The notes: generated by a model not told the origin, from the sequence alone. A stretch of DNA of 64,000 nucleotides from Coenobita brevimanus (GCA_032717465.1 CM064732.1:35443015-35507014), one strand, 5' to 3'. Numbered from the stretch's first letter, positions 1 to 11,582 are shown. Numbers and translations are program-made.

Positions 1-800
1 TCCGGCATGACTGTATGAACAAAATAACTAAGAGTGTTCTGATATAGTTTGGAACAAACTTGGAGGAAGGACTGAGTATGATCTAAGGGGACGACCTAAT
101 GATTTTTAAGAAAAGCATGTCAAAGGTCAATGGCAGAAGATGAACCAAAGTTACCAGTAATCAGTTTTTTATCCAACTTGTACTAATGTTTGTAGAACGG
201 CACAGGGTTAGGAAATAACATATAGATTCGATTTTGAGAACATTCAGTCAAAGATCAAAGTAACAGGGAGAGGCCAATAGTCAAGGTGTCAGGACAAGGG
301 CAATTGAAACACTTTTCAACTGATATGGACTAAACATGATAGTACAATTAAAGGTCAGTGAAGATTGAATTAGGCTGAGGTGAATAAAAACATTTGGCTT
401 TAACTCAAGTACAAGGTAACACTAAGAATGCGGGACTTTCGATGGTCGTTTGCAAGTTCATAATAAAAAACTATTGCTTAACCTTGGATTACTTCTGCCA
501 GCCTGACATATAAAATAGTTATTGGTACGCCGTCATTGTCTTATTTAAATATGGCACAGCTTCGTTCGTTATTACGACTTATTTTATTACCTGAAGGTCG
601 TCATTACAGTACCGAGTCTTTGGGTTTAGGGCATTAGTCTCTCACACAGAGGAAATTAAGATGAGCTTGACCATAGCCTCTTCTGGCTGACCACCTAACA
701 CTGTAATAAGTTTTGCATTTTATATCAAGGAATGTTTACGGAGCAGCTTGAATGCTTATGGCACTCATACGGCATAACTGTACTAGTGACATATGGCTTA
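1..800. other. Unassigned AT-rich sequence
   Basis: No coding, repeat or RNA feature could be recognised on either strand. Reading frames are short and have no family resemblance. Confidence 0.5.
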
Positions 801-802
801 TT

Positions 803-832
803 GAGAGAGAGAGAGAGGGAGAGAGAGAGAGA
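803..832. repeat. (GA)n microsatellite
   Basis: Nearly pure GA dinucleotide run with one GGGA interruption. Confidence 0.95.
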
Positions 833-935
833 AATACATAGGAAAATAGTAAGGCGACCCAGAGGGGATGAGAGACATTGAATAGAAAATACAAGAAAAA
901 AGGAAGATATTAAAGAAAATGTATTTACTGTCTAT

Positions 936-998
936 CGTCATCATCATCATCATCATCGTCATCATCATCATCGTCATCATCATCATCATCATCACCAT
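936..998. repeat. (CAT)n/(CGT) trinucleotide microsatellite
   Basis: About twenty CAT triplets with scattered CGT variants. A minus-strand frame through it reads as poly-Met/Thr and is not a gene. Confidence 0.95.
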
Positions 999-1172
999 CT
1001 TATCCCAACCGTGTTTCCCACTAGTACACGGAATCAGAGGGGAATAAGAATAAAAAATTCAGGCAGAAATGTAGAAGTACTAATAGACTATTCAACGAAA
1101 TGGATAATATAACTATTCATTCGTCATTCAAGCCTCCACTTCAGTGCTGATTACTCTACCGGTGAGGCCAAA

Positions 1173-1224
<52 letters not shown>
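1173..1224. repeat. (CA)n microsatellite
   Basis: Pure CA run of about 26 units. Confidence 0.97.
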
Positions 1225-1226
<2 letters not shown>

Positions 1227-2130
1227 CATAATACCTATGAGGTACACACCATTCTGTCGACTGTCATACGAGGGGCCACGCGATGTAAGGGGTTCACAGA
1301 CCACCGGCCAGAAAATGCTTTTTTGTTGCATAACACTATTTTTCACCCATACTCTATCATGCAGCCTTGGATGAGAACACCTTCCACCACTGGAAGTATG
1401 GTTGAAAGTCCATCAAAAAAAGTATTGTACATCATCCTTATGCTAGCTACTCGCCAATCACCCAGGAGCAGAGGAGCACTTCTTGGCTGTGTGCGCCTGT
1501 GCGTGTGTGTGTGATGGTTGCGGCCAATGAGAACGTACTATAGTCAGGCTGCAAGCTTCACTTACTGATTAGCTGGCCATATGTGCCGGTGTGTTTGGCA
1601 GGAATTTTTGTTGCGCCGTTCATTAGTCCCTACCGTTGTACTGTACTATGTTCGTAGCACACATTATGGAATTCTTGCTGTTATACAGCGATCTTTGGAA
1701 AATTTTATGTAGTTTCGTGTGTGATTACTGGGGTAACAATGTTCCTTTGTGCTGGTGATAGCGATAAAAACGTTCCTGGGCGCTCAGAAATTGGTGAAAA
1801 CAATGGTTTTGTGAAGTCACTTTATAGCAATAATGGTAAATAACCTTTTGCGGGGGGCCAGTGTACATCCATATCGTTTATTGGTACTTATCTTTGTTCT
1901 AATCATCGTTGTTTTTTGCTTAACCTCTAGCAAACGCAATTCAATCAACCAAACTTCCCTGAAAACCTGTATATGGAGCTGATTTTTCGACTCTTACAGA
2001 AGTAAAAACTTTTTTGCCCAAGGTTTAGAGCTTGAATTTACACACCATATGCCGCAAACCAGAGCATTTTAGACCAACTGGTCCATGAGCTATAGCCCAT
2101 CAAAGTTGAAAAAAGATACCCTTCTAGGCC
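1225..2130. other. Unassigned sequence
   Basis: No gene, terminal repeat or known transposon motif was recognised. Confidence 0.4.
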
Positions 2131-2139
2131 AGGCGACTC

Positions 2140-2760
2140 CAGTTTTCCCTGCACCCCCACCCCATTCCTCCCTCATTCCTCCTCTCCCATGACATTCCTC
2201 ATCCAATCCCATCACCTCCCCTCTCTTCCTCCCCTCCCCCTACTCCCCCTACCCCTACCCCCCTCCCCCCTATCTCCACCCTTCAGAATTTTCCTGCTCA
2301 TTTTTTTTTTTTTTTTTAACTATCATGCACAATAATTGTGTCGGTGTTCCCCAATCACTTCCAGCACCCTTACTCCCCAGCACTTCTCCCCTCCCCACCT
2401 TTCCTTCTCCCATCCCCTTCCCCCATAGCTGTATAGATGTCCAAATAAAAAAAAAAAATGAGCAAAAGCATGCAAAAATTTTTCTTGGTGGTCCTCACAC
2501 ACTCCACCATCCCCTCCCCCTCACCCCTTCTGCCCCATCCCATCCCCTGACGGCTGTCAAATGAAGTAGCTGTAAGAATTTCAAAGGAAAAAAAGCTTCA
2601 GAATTTTCCAGCTCATCTTTTTTCAAACAATAGCATGCAGAATAATTATGTCAGTGTTCCTCACTCACTCCCAACACACTTCCCGCCCAACACCCCTCCC
2701 CTCCTTACCTTCCCTTCCCCCGTCCCCTTCACTCACACCTGTGTAGCTGTCAAAATAAAA
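2140..2760. repeat. C-rich low-complexity block with a ~316-bp direct duplication
   Basis: The block is dominated by CCCTCCCC-type pyrimidine sequence. The segment that begins CTTCAGAATTTTCC at 2281 recurs at 2597 with the same order of landmarks: a T-tract, a CATGCA(C/G)AATAATT motif, a TGTTCCYC motif, a C-rich stretch, then CTGT(A/G)TAG(A/C)TGTC and an A-tract. It is therefore a two-unit tandem repeat of roughly 316 bp, the second unit shorter. No protein-like frame is supported. Confidence 0.7.
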
Positions 2761-3329
2761 AACATGAAAAAACATACATTCTATGTTTCATGCATCGGTG
2801 CATGAAATTACACAAACAATAATATGGTACCGAATGAAAACACGCAACATGAATAGTAACAATGACATATAATACTCTAGGCGGGGGGAAGAGAGATGGT
2901 ACGGGGGTATATAGGTGGAGGACAGACACCACAAGACAAAGAGGACAGGCAAAGAGGGAGCATCTAACATAATCCTGAAAAAGGATCGATCGATCCTGTT
3001 AGTACTTTAGAGATTAAGCAATTAAGAGTTCCCAGAATATGGGTTTAAATTTCAGCAATATAAAAAAATAAAAATTACAGAAATATTCACTAGTATTAAA
3101 TTCATAGATATGGCCAAAATATTATAAGAATCACAATCTACACTCAAAAACCTTCCCAGGAAAAAAGAACATTCTACCATCAAAAAATAAATAAATAAAT
3201 AAGGGTGAGAGAATACTGAATAACTATGACCTTATTTTCTGGCTTTTATGATTTGGCATGAGAACACCTTATATCGCAAGGCAATGTTAAATGTGGGATA
3301 CAAACCTTGTCATGTGCACTCCTTACAAA

Positions 3330-3491
3330 GATGTCCTTTATCCATTCATCTTGATCATTCACCGGTTGTTTCTTCACGTCGTCACCCATTAATATTAAAT
3401 CACAGATTGACTTATACATATCCATCCAAATGTTTCTTGGCCTGCCATGTGTAATCCCATCCTTGTGATCAATAGATACCGTTTTCACCAC
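3330..3491 (-). pseudogene. Possible LINE (RTE-like) C-terminal remnant
   Basis: A minus-strand frame contains GRPRNIWMD, then about 25 residues, then DQDEWIKDIF. The pattern GRPR-x-x-WMD followed by a D-x-D-x-W motif is seen at the C-terminus of the RTE-like elements elsewhere in this window, for example GRPRIGWMDSV in the copy at 23.5 kb. The match is short and there is no reverse transcriptase beside it, so it may be chance. Confidence 0.3.
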
Positions 3492-4200
3492 AAGAATTTA
3501 TCTCTTCTATTTCTCTCATGTATTGTTATTATCTAACTAGGACGTTTTAAGCAGGGGGTGAGATATAGGTCAGTCATGGGTGCAAGGTTGCTCTCCCCAA
3601 ATGTGGTTCATCTCTTCGGGATAGAGAATAAAGCTGTTCTGTATCTTTCATAACTCTTATGATGTGGTTGAAAATAGCAACGAAATTGATGTGCTGAGAA
3701 CCAATTTTAATATAATGTGCTAGACGTATATAATGAGCTATATACACACTATTATATAACTTACTTTATAATAGAATGTATAGTATATTTCGCTTTACGG
3801 CGTGCTATTTTGAGCAAGAGAGAGTAGGTGAGTACAAGTACAAGCTCGTTGAGGCAAGGGGTGGATTTATGGGAGAGGAGGCTCACTTACACATAAATTG
3901 TTGGCTACAGCGAGAACAGAAGCATTCCCTCTGCATCCGAAGTGTGGTGTGGGTAAGACTGTAGCAAGGAGTGTTGTCATGCATCTACACTAGATCTCTT
4001 ATGAGTGTTTTTATGTATGTAATTTTGGTTACACCATGTCACTTTGCTCAGTGTTTATACTTGTGCTCCTTCTTTGATATGCTCATCACTCTATCACATC
4101 TTGCCCTCTGAGATATGAGACACACCATAGCCTTTATTTATTAACATTGCTGTATATTCATTTACTACTAACTTATTTTTGTTTTATTTTTTGCTAGATT
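3492..4200. other. Unassigned AT-rich sequence
   Basis: No feature recognised. Confidence 0.4.
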
Positions 4201-4207
4201 TGCATTC

Positions 4208-5530
4208 ATGTCAAAAAAAGGAAAGTGGAATAATGACTGTTCCTTATGGTTTCACGTGTGTTACAGAGAAGGACGATGCACAATGTCCAATAAATCTTGT
4301 GCAGTATCATATTCTTGAATGTGAATTTGAAACCATCAAAGTTCAATGAATATTTCCAGAACAAAGATGGTGCCAGGGGTGCAGGAAATGACACCACAAC
4401 ATTAAAGGGCAAATGAGTCAAGTTTGACCATACTGGCACGTTGAGATCATAGGGATTTTCACCAACAGAAAAGATATTGCTACTTACTTTTATCGGTCTG
4501 AATACCAGGTTGCTAGGTCAAAGGAAGCCCAAACAACTTGTGAGGAACTGATCAAGCTGTTGCCTTTGAAATAGCGAAGATTGTTCTTGATAAGGAGGAA
4601 GAAAGAAGAAAGACTACAACAAGTGATTTAATCAAATAACGAGATGCATAACCAAATTATCGAGATGAGTCAGGGTATTCTGGAGCACGTTGTAGCTGAG
4701 AATAAGGCTGGTCCAGGAAGACTCAGTCTAAGATGGAGGAGTCAACACATGTCAAATTCTTTCCAACAACTGGTAGTCATCTGCTGCATGAAAGACAAAG
4801 AAGTGGAAGAAAATTTTCTCATCTCTCAACCACTGGACATGACTTTACAAATTATAGCTGTCATCAGTATGATAAAGGAATTCTTCAGAAAACAGTAACT
4901 GCACCTTAACATGAACATGATTGGTTCGATATGTACTGGTAGGGCACCAGCCATGTAGGGTAAACATTCAATGTTCGGTGCCTAAACGACTGGGACAATC
5001 CCTGGCTGAACATTTTGATGCATCAGAGTATGCTCAAATACCTGCAGATGTAGCTGGTATATTTACTGAAGTCAGTGAGTTCAATAATTGCATGTGCAAA
5101 CAAGAAGCTGGCTATATTAAAAGCCAAACTTGCTCTATGATTAAGTGTTAAGGAAAGGATATTAATAGATTTTCCATCTCTTGAAGGAATGGTCAAGTAA
5201 GGTGTTTCCTTGCAACCTGACGTTGTTTGAAATATTAGTGAGCATCTGTAAATGCAGCAAGTTTCATTCACGCCTACTGTTAGTGCGGAGAGATGCAAAA
5301 CCTGTGATAACTGGATCAGGCACCCATTCCAACTAAATTTTGAAGATATTGTTGATGAAAATGACATAAAGGAAAATCCCAATGATCTGAGAAGCAATCG
5401 TGCGATCAAAACTGGGTTTACTGAGAGCCATCTGGAGCACTTCTGGGCTTCCTAGTTGGAAATATCCTGTGCCAGCAAGGCAGGCTGTCAGTGTGCTGGT
5501 GCCATTCATGACCACTTACCTTTTTGTAAA
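4208..5530 (+). pseudogene. Decayed hAT-family transposase (ZBED5/SCAND3-like, Buster type)
   Basis: This is a broken plus-strand transposase of the hAT superfamily. The start at 4208 reads MSKKGKWNND, close to the first residues of the ZBED5/SCAND3-like group, where a BED zinc finger follows. Frame then shifts repeatedly. A later stretch (4346-4415) reads as a KPSKFNEYFQNKDGA-like segment. Near the end, 5290-5450 reads CDNWIRHPFQLNFEDIVDEN and then LRSNRAIKTGF, and 5441-5525 reads KYPVPARQAVSVLVPFMTTYL, which is the hATC dimerisation region of this group. At least four frameshifts or stops are needed to connect these, so it is inactive. No terminal inverted repeats or 8-bp duplication were found. 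Family placement rests on remembered motif patterns. Confidence 0.75.
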
Positions 5531-6021
5531 TGGATTATGTGTCTGCTTCATACAAAAACTATGTGCAAAAATCGGTTGGTTGATCAACAAGAAGTGCAAG
5601 TAGTGCTCAGCACCAATAAGCCAATGTCCAATGATATATAATAAAAAAAAAAAAAAAAAAAATCACTGAGTTGCAAGGTAAGCATTATCTCTCAAAATGC
5701 ACTATACAATGAATAAATTATCCCTTCATTGTATGAAATGAATCATCCAGTTGTCAGGTGTGTAAAATTGTAACTTAATATTAGCACCCATGATGGATCT
5801 GTTACTGGATGAGTAAGAGAATAGCATTGATCTTTCATGAATTGGGGTAGGCGTGCAAGAGCTGTCTGGTGCTTTTAAAAGAGTGAAATAAGGAAAAAAG
5901 GTGAAGAACCGCACTTTTTTCATCTGCTATTCATTTAATTTCATGTTTTAGCATCCTTCTGTGTCCAGCTGTTAGCTTTTTTTTTATTTAATCACATTCA
6001 GTCGTACACTTTCACATCTCT
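5531..6021. other. Unassigned sequence with a poly(A) run
   Basis: Contains an A-tract at about 5643-5662 and no recognisable gene. It may include the lost 3' end of the hAT relic. Confidence 0.4.
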
Positions 6022-8111
6022 TTAACCTCTTAACCGCGGGATTGTTTTGCTTTGACTTGTGGCTCCCGCGGGCATATTCATGCTCCGACAGACTCTCTAA
6101 AAATGTTTGCCAAAAATCAGTTATTAGTCCTAGAATATTAAAATCACTTATGCGTATGGCACATACCTTCAGCTTTCTCCAGGGGTGTTTGTTGAGCTTC
6201 GTCGAGTACCGTAGGACTTGTGGAGACCTCTGAAGTTGGGTAACGAAGTCTCCACTTTACACTTCCCGACAACCCGTAATATGATTACCACAGCCTGATA
6301 TTATCACTAGAAACACTATTCTATGATTCTCAAATAGTTTGGATTCCATACTCCAAAAAAAAAAAAAAAAACACTGTGAAAGCAATGAAAAATACGAGCA
6401 TGTATATGACCTATCCACTTGCGATCGTTCGCCGCTGGTGTTCTGTCATTTATTATTCATAAAACCCCTCACACTTTATATTTCTATTACTATATAACAC
6501 TTATATCTACAGTCTTTATCCATAAGTTTCCTTCAGTAATAGTAGTTTATTGTCACTGTAGGCATTCAATTTCTCTTTCAGTAAAATACGTAACATTCAC
6601 TTTCTCGTCCTGTATACTAGCGTTGAGAGTGAATGTCACTTTCACCTTCACTTTCATAACTCATAGTATTCATACATGCTAGAGTGAAACTTTCACATTC
6701 ATTACTCCTAGTATAATACTCGTATTCTTATAATAATACTCATTTACATTTCTATTTACGTTCTCTATTTTATTTACATTATTTACATTTCTATTTTATT
6801 TACACTGTGTTAGGCAATGTCACTTGCAGTAACTTATAAAACTATTTTCCACTGTTCACTTATATTTACATTCATTGCTTTCACTTGCTGTTTACACATT
6901 ATTTACATTTCCACTTGCACTGTTTTACTCACCAGAAAGATCGTAGTCACTCTCTATCATTTGTCAGCCCTTTACCTCTTTCCACACGAGGTTTAGTAGG
7001 GGGTAGAGGTCACAGGGCCCTTTCCATGGGGCTAAAAAGTGGCGGAATTTGGCAGGCGGGAATTCGACGTACTTTCACCTTGAAAGACGACAGTAAACTG
7101 ATACTGGTGGCCTGCCTAGGGAGAGTGCAATACTGCTAATGTCAGCCTTGTGAGAGCTGCTAATATATAGCTATGAAATGATTGGCAGGAAATCTAGACA
7201 ATACATAATAAAATAGATAGTTCCAGGTGAATGTAAATATCACTTAGGATTCTCCCTTCCCTCCTTATATATATTTTTATTACGAGAATAGATTATACGG
7301 CATATTTCAAGGGGAAATAAACAGCGAAAATTAGAGAACGAGTGCATGTGAGGTGTTGTCAGGTGATAATTAGCCAGTTCCAGGTGTATGGCACTATCAC
7401 TTACCTTATTTCTTTTTTGTATATATTATTAGGTATAAGAATAGGGCATAGGGCTTATTTCAATGGATGAAATCAGTGGAAAATTCCAGGGAAGATTTAC
7501 TTAGCGTAAAATACAGTGTGGTGGCCTGCAATAATTAGGTAGTTCCAGGTGAATGTAAATATCACTTAGGCTTCTCCCATCCTTTCTTATATATATTTTT
7601 ATTACGAGAATAGATTATATGGCTTATTTCAAGGGGAAATAAACAGCGAAAATTAGAGAACGAGTGCACGTGAGGTGTTGTCAGGTGATAATTAGCCAAT
7701 TCCAGGTGTATGGCACTCTCACTTACCTTATTTCTTTTTTGTATATATTATATGGTATAAGAATAGGGCATAGGGCTTATTTCAATGGATAAAATCAGTG
7801 GAAAATTCCAGGGAAGATTTACTTAGCGTAGCACAACCGGGCAGGTGAGAGGAGAGAGTAATGGAGGGGAAGTAAGAAGGGAAGTCAAGAACGGGGAGAA
7901 ATGGCTAAATTGTCAGCAATGGATGGGAGTACAGATGAGATTAGGAGTGGTGACTAGTGTTGGACATTGGCAGTACTGATAGATTATACAAGCCACCACT
8001 TGAAAGCCTGGGCGAATTCAAAATAACACAGAATCACAAAAGTGATGCCCCGCAGTATGATCCCTTGCTCCCAAGCATCACGAAAGTGACGCCCTGCGGT
8101 TAAGGGGTTAA
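6022..8111 (+). mobile_element. Non-autonomous piggyBac-type element, copy 1 (TTAA-flanked)
   Basis: The element body is 6026-8107, flanked on each side by TTAA (6022-6025 and 8108-8111), the target duplication of piggyBac transposons. Its ends are inverted: CCTCTTAACCGCGGG at the left and CTGCGGTTAAGGGG at the right. The right end carries two short palindromic motifs, TCACAAAAGTGA (8034-8045) and TCACGAAAGTGA (8078-8089). No transposase frame is present, so it would need an enzyme from elsewhere. An inverted copy of the same 2.1-kb sequence lies at 40444-42534. The right-end half holds a two-unit tandem repeat. Assignment to the piggyBac superfamily rests on TTAA plus C-rich termini, not on a protein. 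Confidence 0.8.
7200..7845 (+). repeat. Internal ~322-bp tandem repeat of the TTAA element
   Basis: Two head-to-tail units lie inside the element. TTCCAGGTGAATGTAAATAT occurs at 7221 and 7543, and TCCAGGTGTATGGCACT occurs at about 7380 and 7702, both 322-323 bp apart. The same doubled structure is present in the inverted copy at 40.7-41.3 kb, so the duplication is older than the spread of the family. Confidence 0.85.
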
Positions 8112-8610
8112 AAATGTGTTTCTTTTGAGAGAGATGTTTCACAGAAAATTTTCAATTTTAATATATTTTCAAAATTTTTTTTCTTTATTAATACCTGTTT
8201 TAACTATCATGCACGGAACATAATACCTAGTTTTTTCATCTGAATTATTTTCATGCAAGTGCCTTGTCTCCTTCGTATCTTTCCTCTCTTACTGCTCTTT
8301 CTACTTCCATATGGCTCCATGCTTTTCCTTTTTTACTAGCTGACATCCTTGTAGTATTGTATCACAGGTTCTTTTAGCATTCCTAAATAAACACATTTCA
8401 TACAAAGTCTACAGGTTTTCCAGATCCACCTCATCATAACACTATTCTTGGCCCATGAGGCACCAACGCATCATTTGTCGGCCAACCTATTTCGGAACAA
8501 TGACACGCCAGTGTGTCATTTGTTGGAGCGATTTTTCATGGCTCAAATAGGGCACAACAATTTGGTGAACACAGGGGAGACAGCTTCATTTCATTGGAAA
8601 CTCGGTATCC
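8112..8610. other. Unassigned sequence
   Basis: No gene or repeat recognised between the TTAA element and the MULE terminal repeat. Confidence 0.4.
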
Positions 8611-8768
8611 GGACAATTGCCCCTCGGATAGTTGTCCCCTGGAAACCTGTCCCCGGACAACTGCCCCCTGGATAACTGCCCCCATAGGATTATTTCCCCC
8701 TGGACAACTGCTCCCTGGATAACTGCCCTCGTAGGATAGTTGCCCCCCATGGACAACTGCCCCCCAAA
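8611..8768 (+). repeat. Left terminal inverted repeat of the MULE (tandem ~15-bp motif)
   Basis: About ten degenerate copies of GGA(C/T)AACTGCCCCCT in tandem. The order of variants matches the reverse complement of the right array, including the single odd copy ATAGGATTATTTC and the copy CCTCGTAGGATA at the inner end. The two arrays are therefore one inherited terminal repeat and not independent tandem repeats. Confidence 0.85.
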
Positions 8769-9071
8769 CTGGCAGCACAACAACCATACGTCAAAGCCAC
8801 CAATACAAAACATGTTTAGTAAGTTGGCCTTATGAAGAGCAAGCCGTGTTCTTTGACCCACTGTGTCATTCTCACTGTTCCGAAAACATAAACCAGCCTG
8901 ATCAGTTGAAGTGTTGGCTGGTTATGACAGCTTCCATTCTGACAGTCTTTTGAGTTGTGGGGTGAAGCTGGTTGTATCAGTCTGTGGTCACCAACCAGAC
9001 CAATACTGTTGCATTACCACTGGCTATGGTTGTGATTTGCATATCTAGCAACAGTGTAGGTTCATCCAACC

Positions 9072-10453
9072 ATGGAGTTCATTCCGAGTGAGCGTAGCAA
9101 GCCAAAGCTCATTTATGAAGGCCACATATACGTGAAGCAGAACACCTTAGCTAATGGCGTGGTGTCCTATGAGTGTGAAAGAGGTCAGCACAACAACTGT
9201 AAGGCCAAGCTCAAGGTGTGTGATGGAGAAATTGTTGGCAGCTTAAACACACATACACATGCTGTCAAGGTGGGTCGTCCAGAAATGCTAGTTGTTCAAC
9301 TTGACATAAAAAATCAAGCAATCAGCTCACACGGGACGTCGCAGCAGATCATCAGCTAAGCAGTTCAGGGTATTTCAGAGGTTGCCTCAGTACAGTTGCC
9401 ATCAATAGAACACGTCAGACAGGATGTTCGCTGCCATAAACAGAATGTCAGTGGACCTAATCCATTACCATCAAGCGCTGCTGATATGAACATACCCGAC
9501 GAATACAGAGGCACTGCTGGTAGAGAGGAGTTCCTGCTGTATGATAACGGCCCGACACAACAGCGTATGCTGATTTTTTCCACTAGAAAGAACCTACAAA
9601 TTCTGCAAAACTCAGTGAATTGGTTCGCTGATGGCACATTCAAAGTGGTGCCAGCGATTTTCTACCAGCTTTATACTGTTCATGTGTTAATACACAACCA
9701 AGTATTTCCACGTGTTTATGCTTTGCCAAACAAGCAGCAATCCACTTACAAGGAATTATTCGAACAGCTGCTGCAAATCAACCCAATGCTGAGCCCAGAC
9801 ACTGTGCTGATCGACTCTGAACAAGCCACAAAGAGTGTTATTGAGTCATGGTTCCCCGGAGTGACAGTGAATGGCTGCTTTTATCACCTCTCACAAAGTG
9901 TCTACTGTAAAGCGCAATACAAAAGACACCAACAAATATATCAAGCCAATGCGGAGTTGCACTTAAAGTGCGCATGTTGCCGGCCTTAGCCTTCGTACCG
10001 CCCAATGAAGTGCTGAATGCCTTCGAAGTACTTCAGGAAATTATGCCCCCCAAAGCTGATCCTGTCATGGACTACTTCGAAGACACATACATCAGAAGGA
10101 TACGGCGACAAGCTAGGCAAGCTCTGTTATTCCCGATTGACATGTGGAACATGCATGGCCCCCTGATGGAGGACTTGCCTCACACCAATAATGCCGTTGA
10201 AGGGTGGCACAACCACATACAGTCAAGCATATCGGCGTGCCACCCAAACATATGGAAGTTTCTTCAGACACTGAGAAAAGAGCAAACCCTCAACGAAGTG
10301 GTCATCAACCAGATGTTGGCAGGTCATCCGCCACCACCAAAAAAGAAGCGATATCAGGACTTGATGCAGAGGATTTTCAACATCGTCAGACAGTTTGAAG
10401 AACGAGACATCGTTGATTATCTGCAGGGCATCGCTCACAATTTGCAGTTTTAA
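9072..10453 (+). pseudogene. MULE transposase with N-terminal FLYWCH-type zinc finger (broken)
   Basis: The start at 9072 (ATG) opens with MEFIPSERSKPKLIYEGH, a FLYWCH-type finger: a later Cys pair (YECERGQHNNCKAKL) and THTHA supply the zinc ligands. The MULE DDE region follows: WFADGTFKVVP (first Asp), VLIDSEQATKSVIESWFPG, then the C-x2-H signature GCFYHLSQSVYCK, and after the frame break NNAVEGWHNHI, which carries the expected final Glu. Two lesions disable it: an in-frame TAA at 9357-9359, and a one-base frameshift near 9965-9975 just before RMLPALAFVPP. Frames on both sides of the breaks are otherwise long and clean, so decay is recent. The protein would cut and paste the element by binding its terminal arrays. 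FLYWCH-MULE pairing is known in animal transposons; the finer family is not determined. Confidence 0.85.
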
Positions 10454-10471
10454 TTTTGAAAATATATGCAT

Positions 10472-10772
10472 GATGTGGATGTGATAGGAAGCGTTATGAG
10501 GAACACACTGAGGTGGTTTGGCCATGTGGAGAGGATGGAGGGTCAAAGACTGACGAAGAGAGTGTATGTGAGTGAGGTGGAGGGGGAAAGAGGGAGGGGG
10601 AGGCCGAGGATGAGATGGAGAGATGGGGTGGAGAGGTATATGAGAGAGGGGGGTGTGAGTTGGGAGCAGGGGAGTGAAATGGCGGGGGACAGGGCGACTT
10701 GGAGGAGATTTGTTTGTGACCACCCCAAACGGGATTGAGGCGTCTGGCAATAGATAGATAGATAGACCTCTT
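10472..10772 (+). mobile_element. RTE-like LINE family A, 3' fragment inside the MULE
   Basis: The frame reads [20 protein letters not shown], then [18 protein letters not shown] and ends FVCDHPKRD, matching the C-terminus of the family A copy at 11.8 kb. It finishes with CTGGCAATAGATAGATAGAT, the GATA tail typical of this family. It starts abruptly at about 10472, as expected for 5' truncation during target-primed insertion. Its position, between the transposase stop codon and the right terminal repeat, shows it entered the MULE after that element was in place. Confidence 0.8.
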
Positions 10773-10918
10773 CAACATCGACATGACCTATGTGACATGA
10801 CATATGACATGACCTATGTTTCAACGACCTGATTACATTGTAAGAAAAATACAATTATAAAAAAATACATTTATAATAATGTCTGTCTCTTGCCTGTCGT
10901 GGATGCGGGGTAATTATC

Positions 10919-11080
10919 CGCGGGGGGGGGGGGCAATTATCCTACGAGGGCAGTTGTCCGGGGTGAAATAATCCTATGGGGACAGTTATCCAGAGGGCAC
11001 TTATCCAGAGGGTAGTTATCCAGGGGGCAGTTGTCCGGGGGCAGATGTCCAGGGGGCAACTGTCCGGGGGGCAATTGTTC
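10919..11080 (-). repeat. Right terminal inverted repeat of the MULE
   Basis: Inverted counterpart of 8611-8768. Read on the minus strand it starts GAACAATTGCCCCCCGGAC and runs through about ten tandem GGACAACTGCCCCC variants to a G/C homopolymer at 10921-10933. Confidence 0.85.
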
Positions 11081-11580
11081 TAGAACCTTCTCACCCCCTG
11101 CCTGGGAACGGGGTAGAAAAGTTTCACAAGGCTGGTACGGGAAGGTGTTAATAAACTCAAAGCCGTCTCCCTTAAGATCATAATAATATATCACTGCTTA
11201 GATTTTTGTACCCATGCTATATTATTGTAATCATATAACCATACTTCATGATACCTAAAGCTATGTATGTAACCAGTACAGTTTGTGTTAATCAGCAAAT
11301 TCCTTGAACTGCTAAGCTAAGGTTCCCATGCCAGCTTCTCGCTCACAGGCAGCTGGGGGTTAGCCAGCATACGGAGCACATCTATAGTATTCTCCTGTAC
11401 TGTAAATGAACCTCCGTTATACATCGGTGAAACATTTTAAGTTTTTCACCTTTTTTATGCTTTCTCTTTGTAATCACTTCATTCTTCTGTTTCCATACTT
11501 CTTTCAAAGTTCACTTCGAGTTCTAGGCAAGTATTTCACAGCTTTAAAGATTTAACACATTACCGTTTCTACTCTATCTG

Positions 11581-11582
<2 letters not shown>
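11081..11582. other. Unassigned sequence
   Basis: No gene or known repeat recognised. Confidence 0.4.

Larger units (their letters stand above)
8611..11080 (+). mobile_element. MULE-type DNA transposon with subrepeat-built terminal inverted repeats
   Basis: A FLYWCH/MULE transposase pseudogene (9072-10453) sits between two ~160-bp arrays that are inverted copies of each other: 8611-8768 and 10919-11080. Both outer ends read G(G/A)ACAATTGCCCC towards the transposase. A LINE 3' fragment (10472-10772) lies between the transposase stop and the right array, so the original element was probably about 2.2 kb. I could not see a convincing 8-10 bp target duplication outside the arrays. Confidence 0.8.

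Noticed and set aside
798..998. Met-rich reading frame
   Set aside because: It is the translation of a CAT/CGT trinucleotide microsatellite and GA repeat.
8608..11090. Target-site duplication for the MULE
   Set aside because: Bases outside the two arrays (CGGTATCC and TAGAACCT) do not match over 8-10 bp.
10937..11194. Repeat protein with PPGQL/DNCPLD units
   Set aside because: It is the translation of the tandem 15-bp units of the MULE right terminal repeat, with no start context or extension outside it.
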